DNA of 26,775 nucleotides. Origin: Porticoccus sp965660005. Its GTDB lineage: Bacteria > Pseudomonadota > Gammaproteobacteria > Pseudomonadales > Porticoccaceae. This document shows, in pieces, positions 8,080 to 16,275 of the stretch. The position numbers and the translations under genes are program-made. The stretch covers positions 1-26,775 of the forward strand of contig NZ_CBFHYF010000023.1 in assembly GCF_965660005.1 (NCBI RefSeq), written 5' to 3'. Within the stretch, counting starts at the first letter, position 1; every line of letters starts with the position of its first letter. The notes under the pieces are model-generated. The model saw only the letters and a program-made list of their open reading frames with translations, was not told the origin of the DNA and did not search any database.

Positions 8080-9225
8080 TTGAAACCTAGAAGACCTCAC
8101 CCTAAAGTCAGACGGCAATCGCCAAACCGCCCGATTGAATTCCTGATTGAGAGCATCGACCCGATGGGGCAGGGGGTGGCAAAGATTGACAGCAAACCCT
8201 GTTTCATCGCCAAAACGTTGCCCGGTGAACAGGGTTCTGCAACCATTACCCGCGCCAGCAAAGGGGTGCTGTTTGCCCGGATGGACAGCCTTTCCAGTAC
8301 CGCTGAAAACCGTATTGCGCCGGCCTGCGAGCATTTTGAGCAGTGCTCCGGCTGTCACTTTCTGCACACGGATTATGAAAGCGAACTGACCTACAAGCGC
8401 AATGCCCTGGCGGATCATCTCAAGCGGCTCAGTGTGGAGACCCCCGACATTCGCGTGGCGCCTGCCGAGCAGCGGCTGGGCTACCGCAATCGCATGCAGT
8501 TGCACTACCGTCACAAGTATCTGGGTATGATCGACCCGGTCACCGATGCTGTTTTGGAAATTCCGCACTGCCAGGTGATTGATGAGCGACTTCGCGAGAC
8601 CTTTGACAGCCTCTACCAGGACAAAAGCTGGACTGAAAATCACCAGGGCCAGGGGCATTGTGAGCTGTATCTGACCGATGACGGTGTCAGCGTGCAATGG
8701 GATCAACCCTATGCCCATGGCGGTTTTACCCAGGTCAACAGGGCCATGAATGAGGTGCTGCGGGAGACCGTAAGAGCTCAGCTGGACGATCTTGAGGTCG
8801 GGACGTTGCTGGATCTGTTCTCCGGAGAGGGCAACCTGTCAGATTTGATTCTGCCGGAGCACCCCGGTATCGAGCGGGTGATGGTGGACTATGCGCCGGA
8901 GCGGGCGAAGTTAAAGGAAGAACTCAGCTTTATTCATCTGGATCTTTTTTCCGACACGGCGTTGCGGGCCTTCAAGGCGCGTACCGAGCACACCCGTTTC
9001 GATGTGCTGCTGGTGGACCCACCCCGCAAGGGCTTTGCCCACCTGACGCAGTGGGTCAAAGCCTACCGGCCAAAGAAACTGATTTACGTCAGTTGCAGCG
9101 CCCCCACCATGGTGCGCGATTTGCAGTTGCTGGGTGGTGATTACCGGATCGAACAAGTGAATCTGATTGATCTGTTTCCCGGCACCTATCACTATGAAAC
9201 ACTGGTTACCATTACCTTTAAATAA
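8080..9225 (+). CDS. SAM-dependent RNA uracil-5-methyltransferase, TrmA/RlmD family
   Basis: A 381-residue radical-free m5U methyltransferase of the TrmA/RlmC/RlmD family, acting on rRNA or tRNA. An N-terminal TRAM-like RNA-binding region (about 17-70) precedes the [4Fe-4S] cysteines Cys83, Cys89, Cys92 and Cys164. The SAM loop is LDLFSGEGNLS (244-254), motif IV is DPPRKGF (313-319), the catalytic Cys339 lies in YVSCSAPTMVRDL, and the final base Glu373 in HYET. It is shorter than RlmD (about 433) but has the TRAM and Fe-S parts missing from E. coli TrmA, so the exact target base is uncertain. The start is TTG 8080, chosen because AAGGA ends 6 bases upstream; the next in-frame ATG would remove much of the TRAM region. 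Confidence 0.9.
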   Translation: MKPRRPHPKVRRQSPNRPIEFLIESIDPMGQGVAKIDSKPCFIAKTLPGEQGSATITRASKGVLFARMDSLSSTAENRIAPACEHFEQCSGCHFLHTDYESELTYKRNALADHLKRLSVETPDIRVAPAEQRLGYRNRMQLHYRHKYLGMIDPVTDAVLEIPHCQVIDERLRETFDSLYQDKSWTENHQGQGHCELYLTDDGVSVQWDQPYAHGGFTQVNRAMNEVLRETVRAQLDDLEVGTLLDLFSGEGNLSDLILPEHPGIERVMVDYAPERAKLKEELSFIHLDLFSDTALRAFKARTEHTRFDVLLVDPPRKGFAHLTQWVKAYRPKKLIYVSCSAPTMVRDLQLLGGDYRIEQVNLIDLFPGTYHYETLVTITFK

Positions 9226-9278
9226 GGGTATTTGCATCGCCTCTTTAATCAGCAGATCAGTTGCAGTAAGTTGTCGGC

Positions 9279-9767
9279 ATGGATAATCAAACGGTTTCGC
9301 TGTCGGCCCAGCTGGGAGAGTTGTTGCTCAATCGCCGTGCCACGGTTACCTGCGCGGAATCCTGTACCGGTGGCGGCGTCGCCAGTGCCATCACCGGGAT
9401 TCCCGGCAGCTCCCAATGGTTCCAACTGGGGCTGGTGACCTACGCCAACAGTGCCAAGCAGCAGTTGCTGGGGTTGTCCCCCGACGTGCTTGCCGCTGAG
9501 GGTGCAGTCAGTGAGGCGGTGGTCATCGACATGGCCCGGGCTGTCCTAGCCCTCGCCGGTGCCGATATCAGTGTGGCCGTGAGCGGTGTGGCGGGGCCGG
9601 ATGGCGGTACCGAGGCGAAACCGGTGGGAACAGTCTGGTTTTGCTGGATGCTTCGCGATGGCTCTCCGGTCGCTCGCTGCTTCAGGTTTGACGGCGACCG
9701 CGTGGCGGTGAGAGCGGCCGCAGTGCAGCGGGCGTTGCTGGGACTGATTGAATTGTTGGATAATTAA
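9279..9767 (+). CDS. pncC: Nicotinamide-nucleotide amidase PncC (CinA C-terminal domain)
   Basis: A 162-residue enzyme that deamidates NMN to nicotinate mononucleotide in pyridine nucleotide salvage; E. coli PncC is of the same length. The signature AESCTGGGVAS near residues 26-36 contains the catalytic Ser. The second signature SGVAGPDGGTEAKPVGTVWF is near 106-125. Only the amidase domain is present, without the N-terminal COG1058 half found in full CinA. It lies just upstream of recA, a classical cinA/pncC-recA arrangement, and its stop codon overlaps the outer arm of the recA LexA palindrome. The ribosome site before the ATG is weak. Confidence 0.95.
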   Translation: MDNQTVSLSAQLGELLLNRRATVTCAESCTGGGVASAITGIPGSSQWFQLGLVTYANSAKQQLLGLSPDVLAAEGAVSEAVVIDMARAVLALAGADISVAVSGVAGPDGGTEAKPVGTVWFCWMLRDGSPVARCFRFDGDRVAVRAAAVQRALLGLIELLDN

Positions 9768-9785
9768 CTACTGTATGACTATACA
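9756..9785 (+). promoter_or_regulatory. Candidate recA promoter overlapping the SOS box
   Basis: TTGGAT (9756-9761) and TATACA (9780-9785) are separated by 18 bases, giving a reasonable sigma-70 promoter. Its -10 lies inside the LexA palindrome, the same geometry as the E. coli recA promoter, so bound LexA would block it. Confidence 0.55.
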
Positions 9786-9790
9786 GTAGT
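9767..9790. promoter_or_regulatory. LexA-binding SOS box of recA
   Basis: The core CTGTATGACTATACAG matches the gammaproteobacterial consensus CTG-N10-CAG. The palindrome extends to perfect 9-base arms, ACTACTGTA at 9767-9775 and TACAGTAGT at 9782-9790. It lies 55 bases before the recA start. Confidence 0.96.
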
Positions 9791-9845
9791 TTGGCGTTGC
9801 GTTAAGCTAGCCCATTCTCTACACAGATAGCAAAGGAGACCTTTC

Positions 9846-10895
9846 ATGGATCCAAACAAGGAGAAAGCCCTACAGGCGGCGCTCGGTCAGATCGAGCGGC
9901 AATTCGGCAAGGGAACTGTCATGCGGATGGGCGACCGGGAACATGTGGTCATGCCGTCTATCTCAACCGGGTCGCTGGGTCTGGATATAGCACTGGGCAT
10001 CGGTGGCCTGCCAAAGGGTCGGGTGGTGGAAATTTATGGCCCCGAATCCTCCGGTAAAACCACGTTGACGCTGCAGGTGATTGCCGAGGCGCAGAAAAAA
10101 GGCGGCACCTGTGCTTTTGTGGATGCGGAACATGCGCTGGATCCCGACTACGCCGAAAAACTCGGCGTCAATGTGGACGACCTGATTGTCTCCCAGCCGG
10201 ATACCGGTGAACAGGCTCTCGAGGTCACCGATATGCTGGTGCGTTCCGGGGCCATTGATGTGCTGGTGGTGGACTCGGTGGCGGCCCTGACGCCCCGCGC
10301 AGAAATCGAAGGTGAAATGGGCGACCACCATGTGGGTTTGCAGGCCCGTCTGATGTCACAGGCACTGCGCAAACTCACCAGTAATATCAAACAGGCCAAC
10401 TGTCTGGTGATCTTTATTAACCAGATCAGAATGAAGATCGGGGTAATGTTTGGCAATCCGGAAACCACCACGGGGGGTAATGCCCTGAAATTTTATTCCT
10501 CGGTGCGACTCGATATCCGCCGTATCGGTGCCGTCAAGGAAGGTGAGGAAGTAGTGGGTAACGAAACCCGCGTCAAGGTAGTTAAAAACAAGGTATCCCC
10601 GCCGTTCAAGCAGTGTGAATTCCAGATTTTATACGGTGAGGGCATCAATCATCTGGGTGAAGTGGTCGATCTGGGGGTGAAGTGTGGTTTGATTGACAAG
10701 GCGGGTGCCTGGTATGCCTATAACGGCACCAAAATTGGGCAGGGCAAGGCGAATGCCTGTGAGTACCTGAAGGAAAACCCGGCCATTGCCGACGAGGTTG
10801 AACAGAAAATCCGCCAGCAGTTGATGGCCCCGGCCAAACCCCCGAAACAGGAGTCGCCAGCGGATTCTGTAGAAGCCGAAGAGATTCAAAACTGA
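9846..10895 (+). CDS. recA: Recombinase RecA
   Basis: A 349-residue ATP-dependent strand-exchange protein and co-protease for LexA cleavage. Visible features are Walker A GPESSGKTT near 66-74, the LIVSQPDTGEQALE segment, Walker B VLVVDSVAALTPRAEIEGEMGD, loop L2 around IRMKIGVMFGNPETTTGGNALKFYSS, and an acidic C-terminal tail (SVEAEEIQN) typical of RecA autoregulation. The ATG is fixed by a strong AAGGAG (9833-9838). It has its own LexA-regulated promoter and is closed by a strong terminator, so recX, three genes on, is probably expressed mainly from elsewhere. Confidence 0.99.
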   Translation: MDPNKEKALQAALGQIERQFGKGTVMRMGDREHVVMPSISTGSLGLDIALGIGGLPKGRVVEIYGPESSGKTTLTLQVIAEAQKKGGTCAFVDAEHALDPDYAEKLGVNVDDLIVSQPDTGEQALEVTDMLVRSGAIDVLVVDSVAALTPRAEIEGEMGDHHVGLQARLMSQALRKLTSNIKQANCLVIFINQIRMKIGVMFGNPETTTGGNALKFYSSVRLDIRRIGAVKEGEEVVGNETRVKVVKNKVSPPFKQCEFQILYGEGINHLGEVVDLGVKCGLIDKAGAWYAYNGTKIGQGKANACEYLKENPAIADEVEQKIRQQLMAPAKPPKQESPADSVEAEEIQN

Positions 10896-10926
10896 CCGCT
10901 GTGAACAGCTGACTGCAGGAGGTTAC

Positions 10927-10961
10927 AAAAAACCGCATCAGCTTGAGGGTGCGGTTTTTTT
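10927..10961 (+). terminator. Intrinsic terminator after recA
   Basis: AAAAAACCGCA (10927-10937) pairs perfectly with TGCGGTTTTTT (10950-10960), giving an 11-base stem with a 12-base loop and a T-run. It lies 31 bases after the recA stop. Confidence 0.93.
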
Positions 10962-11047
10962 GTGGCTGCTATCTTTCTCTGATTCAATGCCAGTTCGATT
11001 GTCAGTGATTCTCAGGGGATATTTCCCGAAGGGGCGGTAACCAATTA

Positions 11048-11815
11048 ATGGATATATCAGAACTGGTTTTCTACAAAAGTATGCTGGTGCTGGGTTTTCT
11101 GCTCCTGCTGTTTGTTGCTGAACGCAAATGGCCCGCTGCACAAACACCCGGTGCCATTGCCACCCCTCGTCGACTCGGTAAAAACCTCTCGTTGTGGCTC
11201 TGTAATAGTGCCCTCTCACCACTGATCGTGCTGCCCATTATCCTGTTCGCTGTGAGCCAGAGCAGTCATTGGCGAACTGGCTGGCTGGAGGGTGGTTGGG
11301 GTATTGTGTTGGATATACTGTTGCTGGATCTTTGGATTTACTGGTGGCACAGGGCCAATCACCGTCTACCTCTATTGTGGCGTTTCCACCGGGTGCACCA
11401 CCTCGATCAGTGGCTGGACGTGACCTCAGCCGTGCGTTTCCATTTTGGTGAAGTGGTGTTGTCGTCGCTGGTGCGTGGCGCCGTTATTCTGCTGATCGGG
11501 TTCCCGCTGCTCTCGGTGATTCTCTTTGAATCGCTGGTGCTGGTAATGGCCGGTTTCCATCACTCCAATATTCGTCTGCCTGCGAATCTCGAGAGGCGAC
11601 TATCGCGGGTGATGGTGACACCCTCCATTCACTGGGTGCACCACCATATTGACCAGTGCGACACAGGCAGCAATTATGGCGCTATATTCAGTTTCTGGGA
11701 TCGCCTGTTTGTCAGTCGATCCGGCAAGGTTCGTGAGCCGACCATGCCCATTGGCCTGAATCAGTCAAAGGACGAAGGGTTGTGGTCCCTGTTGTTGGCA
11801 CCATTCCGGCCTTGA
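11048..11815 (+). CDS. Sterol desaturase / fatty-acid hydroxylase family membrane protein
   Basis: A 255-residue integral membrane di-iron oxygenase-like protein. Hydrophobic segments lie near 7-24, 50-70, 84-100 and 137-168. The histidine clusters that bind the two irons in this family are present: HRANH (101-105), HRVHH (114-118), HH (171-172) and HWVHHH (195-200). The substrate class is a lipid or sterol-like molecule but cannot be set from sequence; these proteins are common in marine gammaproteobacteria. It follows the recA terminator and is 74 bases ahead of the DUF4126 gene, possibly in one unit with it and recX. No strong ribosome site is seen; a GGTAA-type site is the best available. 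Confidence 0.93.
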   Translation: MDISELVFYKSMLVLGFLLLLFVAERKWPAAQTPGAIATPRRLGKNLSLWLCNSALSPLIVLPIILFAVSQSSHWRTGWLEGGWGIVLDILLLDLWIYWWHRANHRLPLLWRFHRVHHLDQWLDVTSAVRFHFGEVVLSSLVRGAVILLIGFPLLSVILFESLVLVMAGFHHSNIRLPANLERRLSRVMVTPSIHWVHHHIDQCDTGSNYGAIFSFWDRLFVSRSGKVREPTMPIGLNQSKDEGLWSLLLAPFRP

Positions 11816-11889
11816 ATGTTGTGCCGGCTTTCCAGTGCTTTTACCCATGAAACAGTCAATTACCGGATTCGTCCGGCAGGAGTGGATCG

Positions 11890-12570
11890 ATGGATAGTTA
11901 TCAGGAACTGATCAGTGTAATTGCCCTGACTGCCGGCGTCGGTTGGGCCAGTGGCATCAATTTGTATGCGCTGGTCCTGGTGCTGGGCATAGCGGGAGCC
12001 ACCGGCAATATCCAGTTGCCCGCGGAACTGATTGTGGTGCAGAGCCCGATGGTGATTATGGCCGCCGGGGTCATGTATCTGATTGAATTTGTTGCCGACA
12101 AAGTGCCGGGGGTGGATACCGGCTGGGATACCCTGCATACCTTTATTCGAATACCGGCCGGGGCCATGCTGGCCGCGGGGGCGTTGGGTGATGTCACACC
12201 GGCGCTGGAAATTGCGGCGGGGTTGATGGGAGGTACTCTGGCCGGCGCCAGCCATCTCACCAAGGCCTCCACCCGGGCGCTGATCAATACGTCTCCTGAA
12301 CCCGTCAGCAACTGGACCGCATCCGTCAGTGAAGATCTGCTGGTGTTGGGAGGGCTGTGGACCATGTTTAATCACCCGTTACTGTTCCTCTGCCTGATGG
12401 TACTGTTTATTGCGCTGGTGATCTGGTTGTTGCCGAAGTTATGGCGACTGATTAAAAAGATTTTTCGCAAGATTGGTGAGTGGCTGGGCATTGTCGAGAA
12501 GCCCGTCGCCCGGACCGTTCCGGATGCCGAACCGCCGGTTGCGCCGCCGCTGGAGGAGCGGTCGCCTTGA
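11890..12570 (+). CDS. DUF4126 family membrane protein
   Basis: A 226-residue hydrophobic protein matching the DUF4126 pattern: GVGWASGINLYALVLVLGI (17-35), a second segment around VIMAAGVMYLIEFVADKVPGVDTGWDTLH, glycine/alanine-rich helices (110-140), and a final membrane helix (about 163-186). The cytoplasmic end is basic (RLIKKIFRKIGEWLG) and then proline-rich. The function of the family is not established. The ATG is supported by AGGAG at 11878-11882. Its TGA overlaps the TTG start of recX, so the two are translationally coupled. Confidence 0.88.
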   Translation: MDSYQELISVIALTAGVGWASGINLYALVLVLGIAGATGNIQLPAELIVVQSPMVIMAAGVMYLIEFVADKVPGVDTGWDTLHTFIRIPAGAMLAAGALGDVTPALEIAAGLMGGTLAGASHLTKASTRALINTSPEPVSNWTASVSEDLLVLGGLWTMFNHPLLFLCLMVLFIALVIWLLPKLWRLIKKIFRKIGEWLGIVEKPVARTVPDAEPPVAPPLEERSP

Positions 12571-13046
12571 AGAAACGCGACGAATTGGACCCGCAGCGTT
12601 TGATTCGCCACCGGGCCATGGATCTGCTGGCCCGTCGTGAGCACTCCGCCCATGAATTGCAGGCCAAGCTGGTGGAGAAGTTTCCCGAGCACGCCCCGCT
12701 GGTAGAGCCGGTGTTGGCGGGGCTGACGCGGGACAATCTGCAATCTGACCAGCGTTTTGCTGAGTCCTATGTTTGCGCGCTTATTCACCGTGGGCAGGGG
12801 CCCTATCGGATTCGTCAGGCACTACAGCAGCGGGGGGTCGATACGTCCCTGGCCGAGCAGACGATTGCCGTTTGCGATGAGGACTGGTTTGAATTGGCCG
12901 TTCAGGTGATGCATAAGAAATACGGGCGTCAGCCCTGTACCGATTTTACCGAGCGGGCGAAGCGCAGCCGTTTTTTGCAGTATCGGGGATTCAGTGCCGA
13001 GCAGATTCGGGCCTGCTTTACTGATAATGAAAAGTATGATGACTGA
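12567..13046 (+). CDS. recX: RecA regulator RecX, TTG start
   Basis: A 159-residue helical-repeat protein that modulates RecA filament growth. RecX hallmarks are LIRHRAMDLLARREHSAHEL, the LQSDQRFAESYV segment (DxxFA-type) and the basic KKYGRQP and KRSRFLQYRGFSAEQI near the C-terminus. An upstream ATG (12480) would add 29 Arg/Ala-rich residues lying inside the preceding gene and unlike RecX. TTG 12567 is preferred because GGAGGAG (12552-12558) sits 8 bases upstream and the resulting length is the family norm. The start overlaps the DUF4126 stop (TTGA). The last 29 bases overlap the convergent hydrolase gene. Unlike the usual order, it is two genes and a terminator away from recA. Confidence 0.92.
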   Translation: MKKRDELDPQRLIRHRAMDLLARREHSAHELQAKLVEKFPEHAPLVEPVLAGLTRDNLQSDQRFAESYVCALIHRGQGPYRIRQALQQRGVDTSLAEQTIAVCDEDWFELAVQVMHKKYGRQPCTDFTERAKRSRFLQYRGFSAEQIRACFTDNEKYDD

Positions 13047-14019
13047 AAATCTGTTCCAGGCAGCGATCGATCCAGCAATCCAGCCGGTAGTTTTCAATGA
13101 ATCCGCAGTGCCCACCAAATTCTGTCACGACAAACTTTAGCGCGTCGGGGCGGTGAATCTTTTCCAGATCGCTCACCGGTACAATCGGGTCATCCATGCT
13201 GGTGACGAGATAGGCCGGCACGCTGAGACTACACAATCTGTCGCCGCTCAGTGCGTAGGCTGAGAAGTACTGGCTTGCATCGCTGAAAGGGGTGAAGGTA
13301 GGCACAAAGAAGTCATTCAGGGCGCGCAGTGACGGGAACTGCGGCAGCGGCCTGTGATCCAGCAGGCCGGGGAAAAAATGCAGCTTTTCTTCCAGCGAAC
13401 GACGCCACCTGTCGAAGAAATGGTTGCGGTAAATCGGGCCGTCCATAATGCGATCCATGGCATGTGCAGGATCCACGGGCGGACAGATGGCCACTACTGA
13501 CGACAGCGGTATCTCGGTGCCGACATCGGCGGCGATGCGCAGGGCAAAATTGCCGCCCAGTGAATAGCCGGCCAGGGAACAGCGCCGGTGAGGTTGTTGC
13601 CGCAAAAAATCCATGATGGCACTGGCAACCTCCTCGGACAGGGTGGAGTTGAACGTCCCGCTGTTGAGATGCAGGTTCCCACCGTGGTCGCGAAGGTTGA
13701 GTCTCAACACATTGAAACCGCGCTGGTAAAGATAGTGGGCGGCGGAGAGTATATAGGTGGACTCTGCGCTACCCTCCCAGCCGTGCAATAACACAGCCAG
13801 TTTATTATTGTCGCGATCTGCCCGATCAAATGCTGCCAACAGTTTTACCGCCTGACCATCGTGTGAGCCGTTGAGCAGGAAGGTCTTGCTGCGTGCTCTC
13901 ATGGCCAGGCAGCGATTGTTAACCAGCCATCGTCTGGGACCTGCGTTGCTGAGCAGGCTCTGGAGATGTGCATTGCGCAAGCCGGGCGGTGGACAGAAAT
14001 CGGCTAGCTGGGTATGCAT
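13018..14019 (-). CDS. Alpha/beta hydrolase, YheT/ABHD1-3 type esterase
   Basis: A 333-residue hydrolase of the YheT family. The oxyanion segment is LLHGWEGSAEST (77-88), followed by NLRDHGG (108-114). The nucleophile elbow is GYSLGGN with Ser153, the acid is D276 or D277 in SMDDPIVP, and the catalytic His304 lies in FGGHCGF. The N-terminal PPPGLRNAHLQSLL (10-23) is characteristic of the family (P-x-x-x-x-x-x-H-x-Q). Physiological substrates are unknown; short-chain esters are usual in vitro. It is convergent with recX and overlaps it by 29 bases, so read-through or antisense effects are possible. The ribosome site is weak (GGAG about 14 bases upstream). Confidence 0.92.
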   Translation of the reverse strand: MHTQLADFCPPPGLRNAHLQSLLSNAGPRRWLVNNRCLAMRARSKTFLLNGSHDGQAVKLLAAFDRADRDNNKLAVLLHGWEGSAESTYILSAAHYLYQRGFNVLRLNLRDHGGNLHLNSGTFNSTLSEEVASAIMDFLRQQPHRRCSLAGYSLGGNFALRIAADVGTEIPLSSVVAICPPVDPAHAMDRIMDGPIYRNHFFDRWRRSLEEKLHFFPGLLDHRPLPQFPSLRALNDFFVPTFTPFSDASQYFSAYALSGDRLCSLSVPAYLVTSMDDPIVPVSDLEKIHRPDALKFVVTEFGGHCGFIENYRLDCWIDRCLEQIFSHHTFHYQ

Positions 14020-14293
14020 GACGGTTACTTGAACTCCCGGGGTGAATCCGGGCTATCATAGCATTCATTGAATCAAGGGCCTGCGCGCACGCATTTGGTT
14101 GTCGCTGTTGTAACTGACCAGTGCTACTTGGTGTCACTGAACCGCGCTCATTCCGTCTGGCTGGAAGCAAAAATGACCTCCAGTACTGATATCAAATGAA
14201 TGTGAACAGCACACAAATACATGGCTCCAGGAACGGATGCCTCGGGATACAATCTAACAGTCATGTTTGGACCATTTTAACTGAGGTGTGCAA

Positions 14294-14698
14294 TTGAAAT
14301 CGTGGAAGCGCTGGATCATCTTCTGGGTCGTTCTCACTGTCGTTCCCCAACAACTTGTCGCCGATGAGTCGCACCGGCATGATTCGCCAGAAATCCGGCA
14401 GCATTCAGAACCTGAAATGATTACCGAGGCCGATCTGGCCCTGTGGGGGATTGTTGACGGTTGTCTCAACAGCAAACTGGTGCACTATTTTTATGTGCTG
14501 AACTCCCATGCGGCAGTGATCGAACTGGTCGGTGGTAAAAAAGTGCTGATGCGTTTTCATGGCGATTGCCAGGGTGTCGAGCAGTACGGCTTTGTTCACA
14601 CGGCGCAGAATAATAAATTTTGTGCGGGATCCCATTCAATCAGAGTGTTGCAAACCGGTGACCGCTGTAAGGTGAAGTCGCTTGAACCCTATCCCTGA
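14294..14698 (+). CDS. Small secreted protein, DUF6491-like (tentative)
   Basis: About 134 residues with an N-terminal signal peptide (KSWKRW, then IIFWVVLTVV, then a likely cleavage after LVA before DES). The mature part has three cysteines, in CLNSK, GDCQGV and KFCAGSH, plus a fourth near the end in GDRCKV. This spacing of Cys and beta-strands resembles small exported DUF6491-type proteins, but that assignment is from memory of pattern only. The function is unknown. GTG at 14288 is an alternative start, but TTG 14294 is preferred because GAGG (14283-14286) is then 7 bases away. A TACAAT at 14248-14253 may be a -10 element. Expected location is the periplasm. Confidence 0.65.
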   Translation: MKSWKRWIIFWVVLTVVPQQLVADESHRHDSPEIRQHSEPEMITEADLALWGIVDGCLNSKLVHYFYVLNSHAAVIELVGGKKVLMRFHGDCQGVEQYGFVHTAQNNKFCAGSHSIRVLQTGDRCKVKSLEPYP

Positions 14699-14731
14699 TA
14701 GAATTTCCGTCACTGTTATTGTGAGTCAACC

Positions 14732-15565
14732 ATGTTACTGAGATCTCTGTTCATTTGCCTTCGACCGGTTGTGTTGCTGATAGGTCTGTTGCCGATGGGC
14801 GCCATTTCGCTGGAGCTCAAGGGGGAACTGGTGCAGGGCGGCCTGCTGATTGGTCGGGTATCGCCCGGCGAACAGGTTGAAGTCATGGGCCGTTCGATCA
14901 AGGTGGATGATCGGGGCCTGTTTGTGTTTGGCCTTGGTCGGGATGCGCCCGCAGAAATCAGGCTTACCCTTACCAACGGTGATGATGAAGTGACGACTTA
15001 CCGTTATGCGGTGGCGCATAGAGTCTATCGTGAGCAGCGAGTGGAGGGCGTGCCACAGCAGACCGTCACGCCGCCACCGGACGTGCTGGAGCGAATTCGA
15101 CGCGAGGCGGAACTGGTGCGTGAGGCGAGGACAGTGGATGATCGTCGAACGGATTTTCTGTCCGGTTTTGTCAAACCCCTTGATGGGCCGATCACCGGCG
15201 TCTATGGCAGCCGGAGAGTTTACAACGGGACACCGGGCAGCCCTCACTACGGTCTGGATATTGCCGCCCCTACCGGCACTGATGTTTTTGCCCCGGCTCC
15301 AGGCGTGGTGACACTGGTGCATCACGACATGTTTTATTCCGGTGGCACGTTATTGATCGATCACGGTTACGGTGTCAGCTCTACCTTTATTCATCTCAAT
15401 GAAGTACTGGTTGAAAATGGCCAGCGGATACTCCCCGGTGATCTGATTGCCCGTGTCGGAGCCACTGGTCGTGCTACCGGCCCACATCTGGACTGGCGAA
15501 TCAACTGGTTTGATGTCCGTCTTGATCCGGCGCTGGTGCTTGAGCACTTCCCCGCAGCAAAGTAA
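14732..15565 (+). CDS. Secreted M23 (LytM-type) peptidase
   Basis: A 277-residue periplasmic peptidase-like protein with a signal peptide (MLLRSLFICLRP, then a hydrophobic stretch to about residue 26). A beta-rich N-terminal region (28-100) is followed by an Arg/Glu-rich linker and the M23 domain (about 148-275). Zinc ligands of the family appear as H172 and D176 in GSPHYGLDIAAP, and H221 lies in FIHLNE. The terminal HxH motif reads H252-L-D254 in TGPHLDWRINW, so the second His is Asp, a variant that may still bind metal. It probably cleaves peptidoglycan cross-links or acts as a non-catalytic amidase activator. It begins 33 bases after the preceding small secreted protein gene, so the two may share an operon. 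Confidence 0.92.
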   Translation: MLLRSLFICLRPVVLLIGLLPMGAISLELKGELVQGGLLIGRVSPGEQVEVMGRSIKVDDRGLFVFGLGRDAPAEIRLTLTNGDDEVTTYRYAVAHRVYREQRVEGVPQQTVTPPPDVLERIRREAELVREARTVDDRRTDFLSGFVKPLDGPITGVYGSRRVYNGTPGSPHYGLDIAAPTGTDVFAPAPGVVTLVHHDMFYSGGTLLIDHGYGVSSTFIHLNEVLVENGQRILPGDLIARVGATGRATGPHLDWRINWFDVRLDPALVLEHFPAAK

Positions 15566-15651
15566 TGCAACCTGATATGTCAGGCATAGTCTTGGCGCTG
15601 CCTTTACCTTAAACTTCAGTCCTGCAATTTTTGCTGGGCTCGGGATCCGCC

Positions 15652-15846
15652 ATGATTGATAAAAAACTACTCAGTATTCTGGTCTGTCCGGTGAGCAAGG
15701 GTTCACTGGAATATGACAGGGAAAAAGACGAGTTGGTCTGTCGGGCCAGCGGTCTGGCCTACCCGATTCGCGATGGCATTCCAGTGATGCTTAAAAGTGA
15801 GGCCCGGCCGCTCAGCACCGATGAAAAGCTCGCTGACACTCACTAG
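15652..15846 (+). CDS. Trm112-like / YcaR-family small protein
   Basis: A 64-residue protein with the family pattern MIDKKLLSILVCPVSKGSL, then ELVCRASGLAYPIRDGIPVML. A typical zinc-ribbon Trm112 has two CxxC pairs; here Cys12 and Cys30 remain alone, as in the short bacterial YcaR group. Its biochemical role in bacteria is not settled; eukaryotic Trm112 activates methyltransferases. An in-frame ATG at 15631 exists but would add MLGSGSA, unlike the family, so ATG 15652 is chosen. The HIT-protein gene starts 17 bases after its stop. Confidence 0.9.
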   Translation: MIDKKLLSILVCPVSKGSLEYDREKDELVCRASGLAYPIRDGIPVMLKSEARPLSTDEKLADTH

Positions 15847-15863
15847 CTGGAGGCCAACCAACA

Positions 15864-16214
15864 ATGCCGGAAGAAACGATCTTCAGTCGAATCATCAAGG
15901 GTGAAATTCCTGCGGACATTGTCTATGAAGATGAAGTCTGTATCGCCATCAGGGACGTTGCCCCCAAGGCGCCGACACATTTGTTGGTGATTCCACGAAA
16001 ACCGATTTCACGGCTGGTTGATGCTTCTCCGGAGGACCAGAAAATCCTCGGACATCTCATGCTGGCGGTCGGCGATATCGCCCGCAAAGCCGGGATTGGT
16101 GATGCCTTCCGGGTGGTGATCAACAATGGCGCAGGGGCTGGTCAGACAGTGTTTCACCTCCATTTGCATATTCTCGGCAATAAATCGTTTTCCGAGGCGG
16201 AACTCGGATTCTGA
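15864..16214 (+). CDS. hinT: HIT-family nucleoside phosphoramidase-type hydrolase (HinT-like)
   Basis: A 116-residue cytosolic protein of HinT length. It starts with the family pattern ETIFSRIIKGEIPADIVYED, and carries VINNGAGAGQTVFHLHLHILG with the histidine triad H98-x-H100-x-H102, where the middle His is the nucleophile. HinT enzymes hydrolyse adenosine phosphoramidates and lysyl-AMP-type adducts. It is close behind the Trm112-like gene and 61 bases before alaS. The ribosome site is GGAGG (about 15849), somewhat far from the ATG. Confidence 0.94.
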   Translation: MPEETIFSRIIKGEIPADIVYEDEVCIAIRDVAPKAPTHLLVIPRKPISRLVDASPEDQKILGHLMLAVGDIARKAGIGDAFRVVINNGAGAGQTVFHLHLHILGNKSFSEAELGF

Positions 16215-16275
16215 TGATCGCCAGATACACGATTGGTTAACCGGCTCTGACTAGGGCCATGGAATCTGATTTTTT

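Noticed and set aside
12480..12566. Upstream ATG start for recX
   Set aside because: It would add 29 Arg/Ala-rich residues lying within the preceding gene; TTG 12567 has a strong ribosome site and gives normal RecX length.
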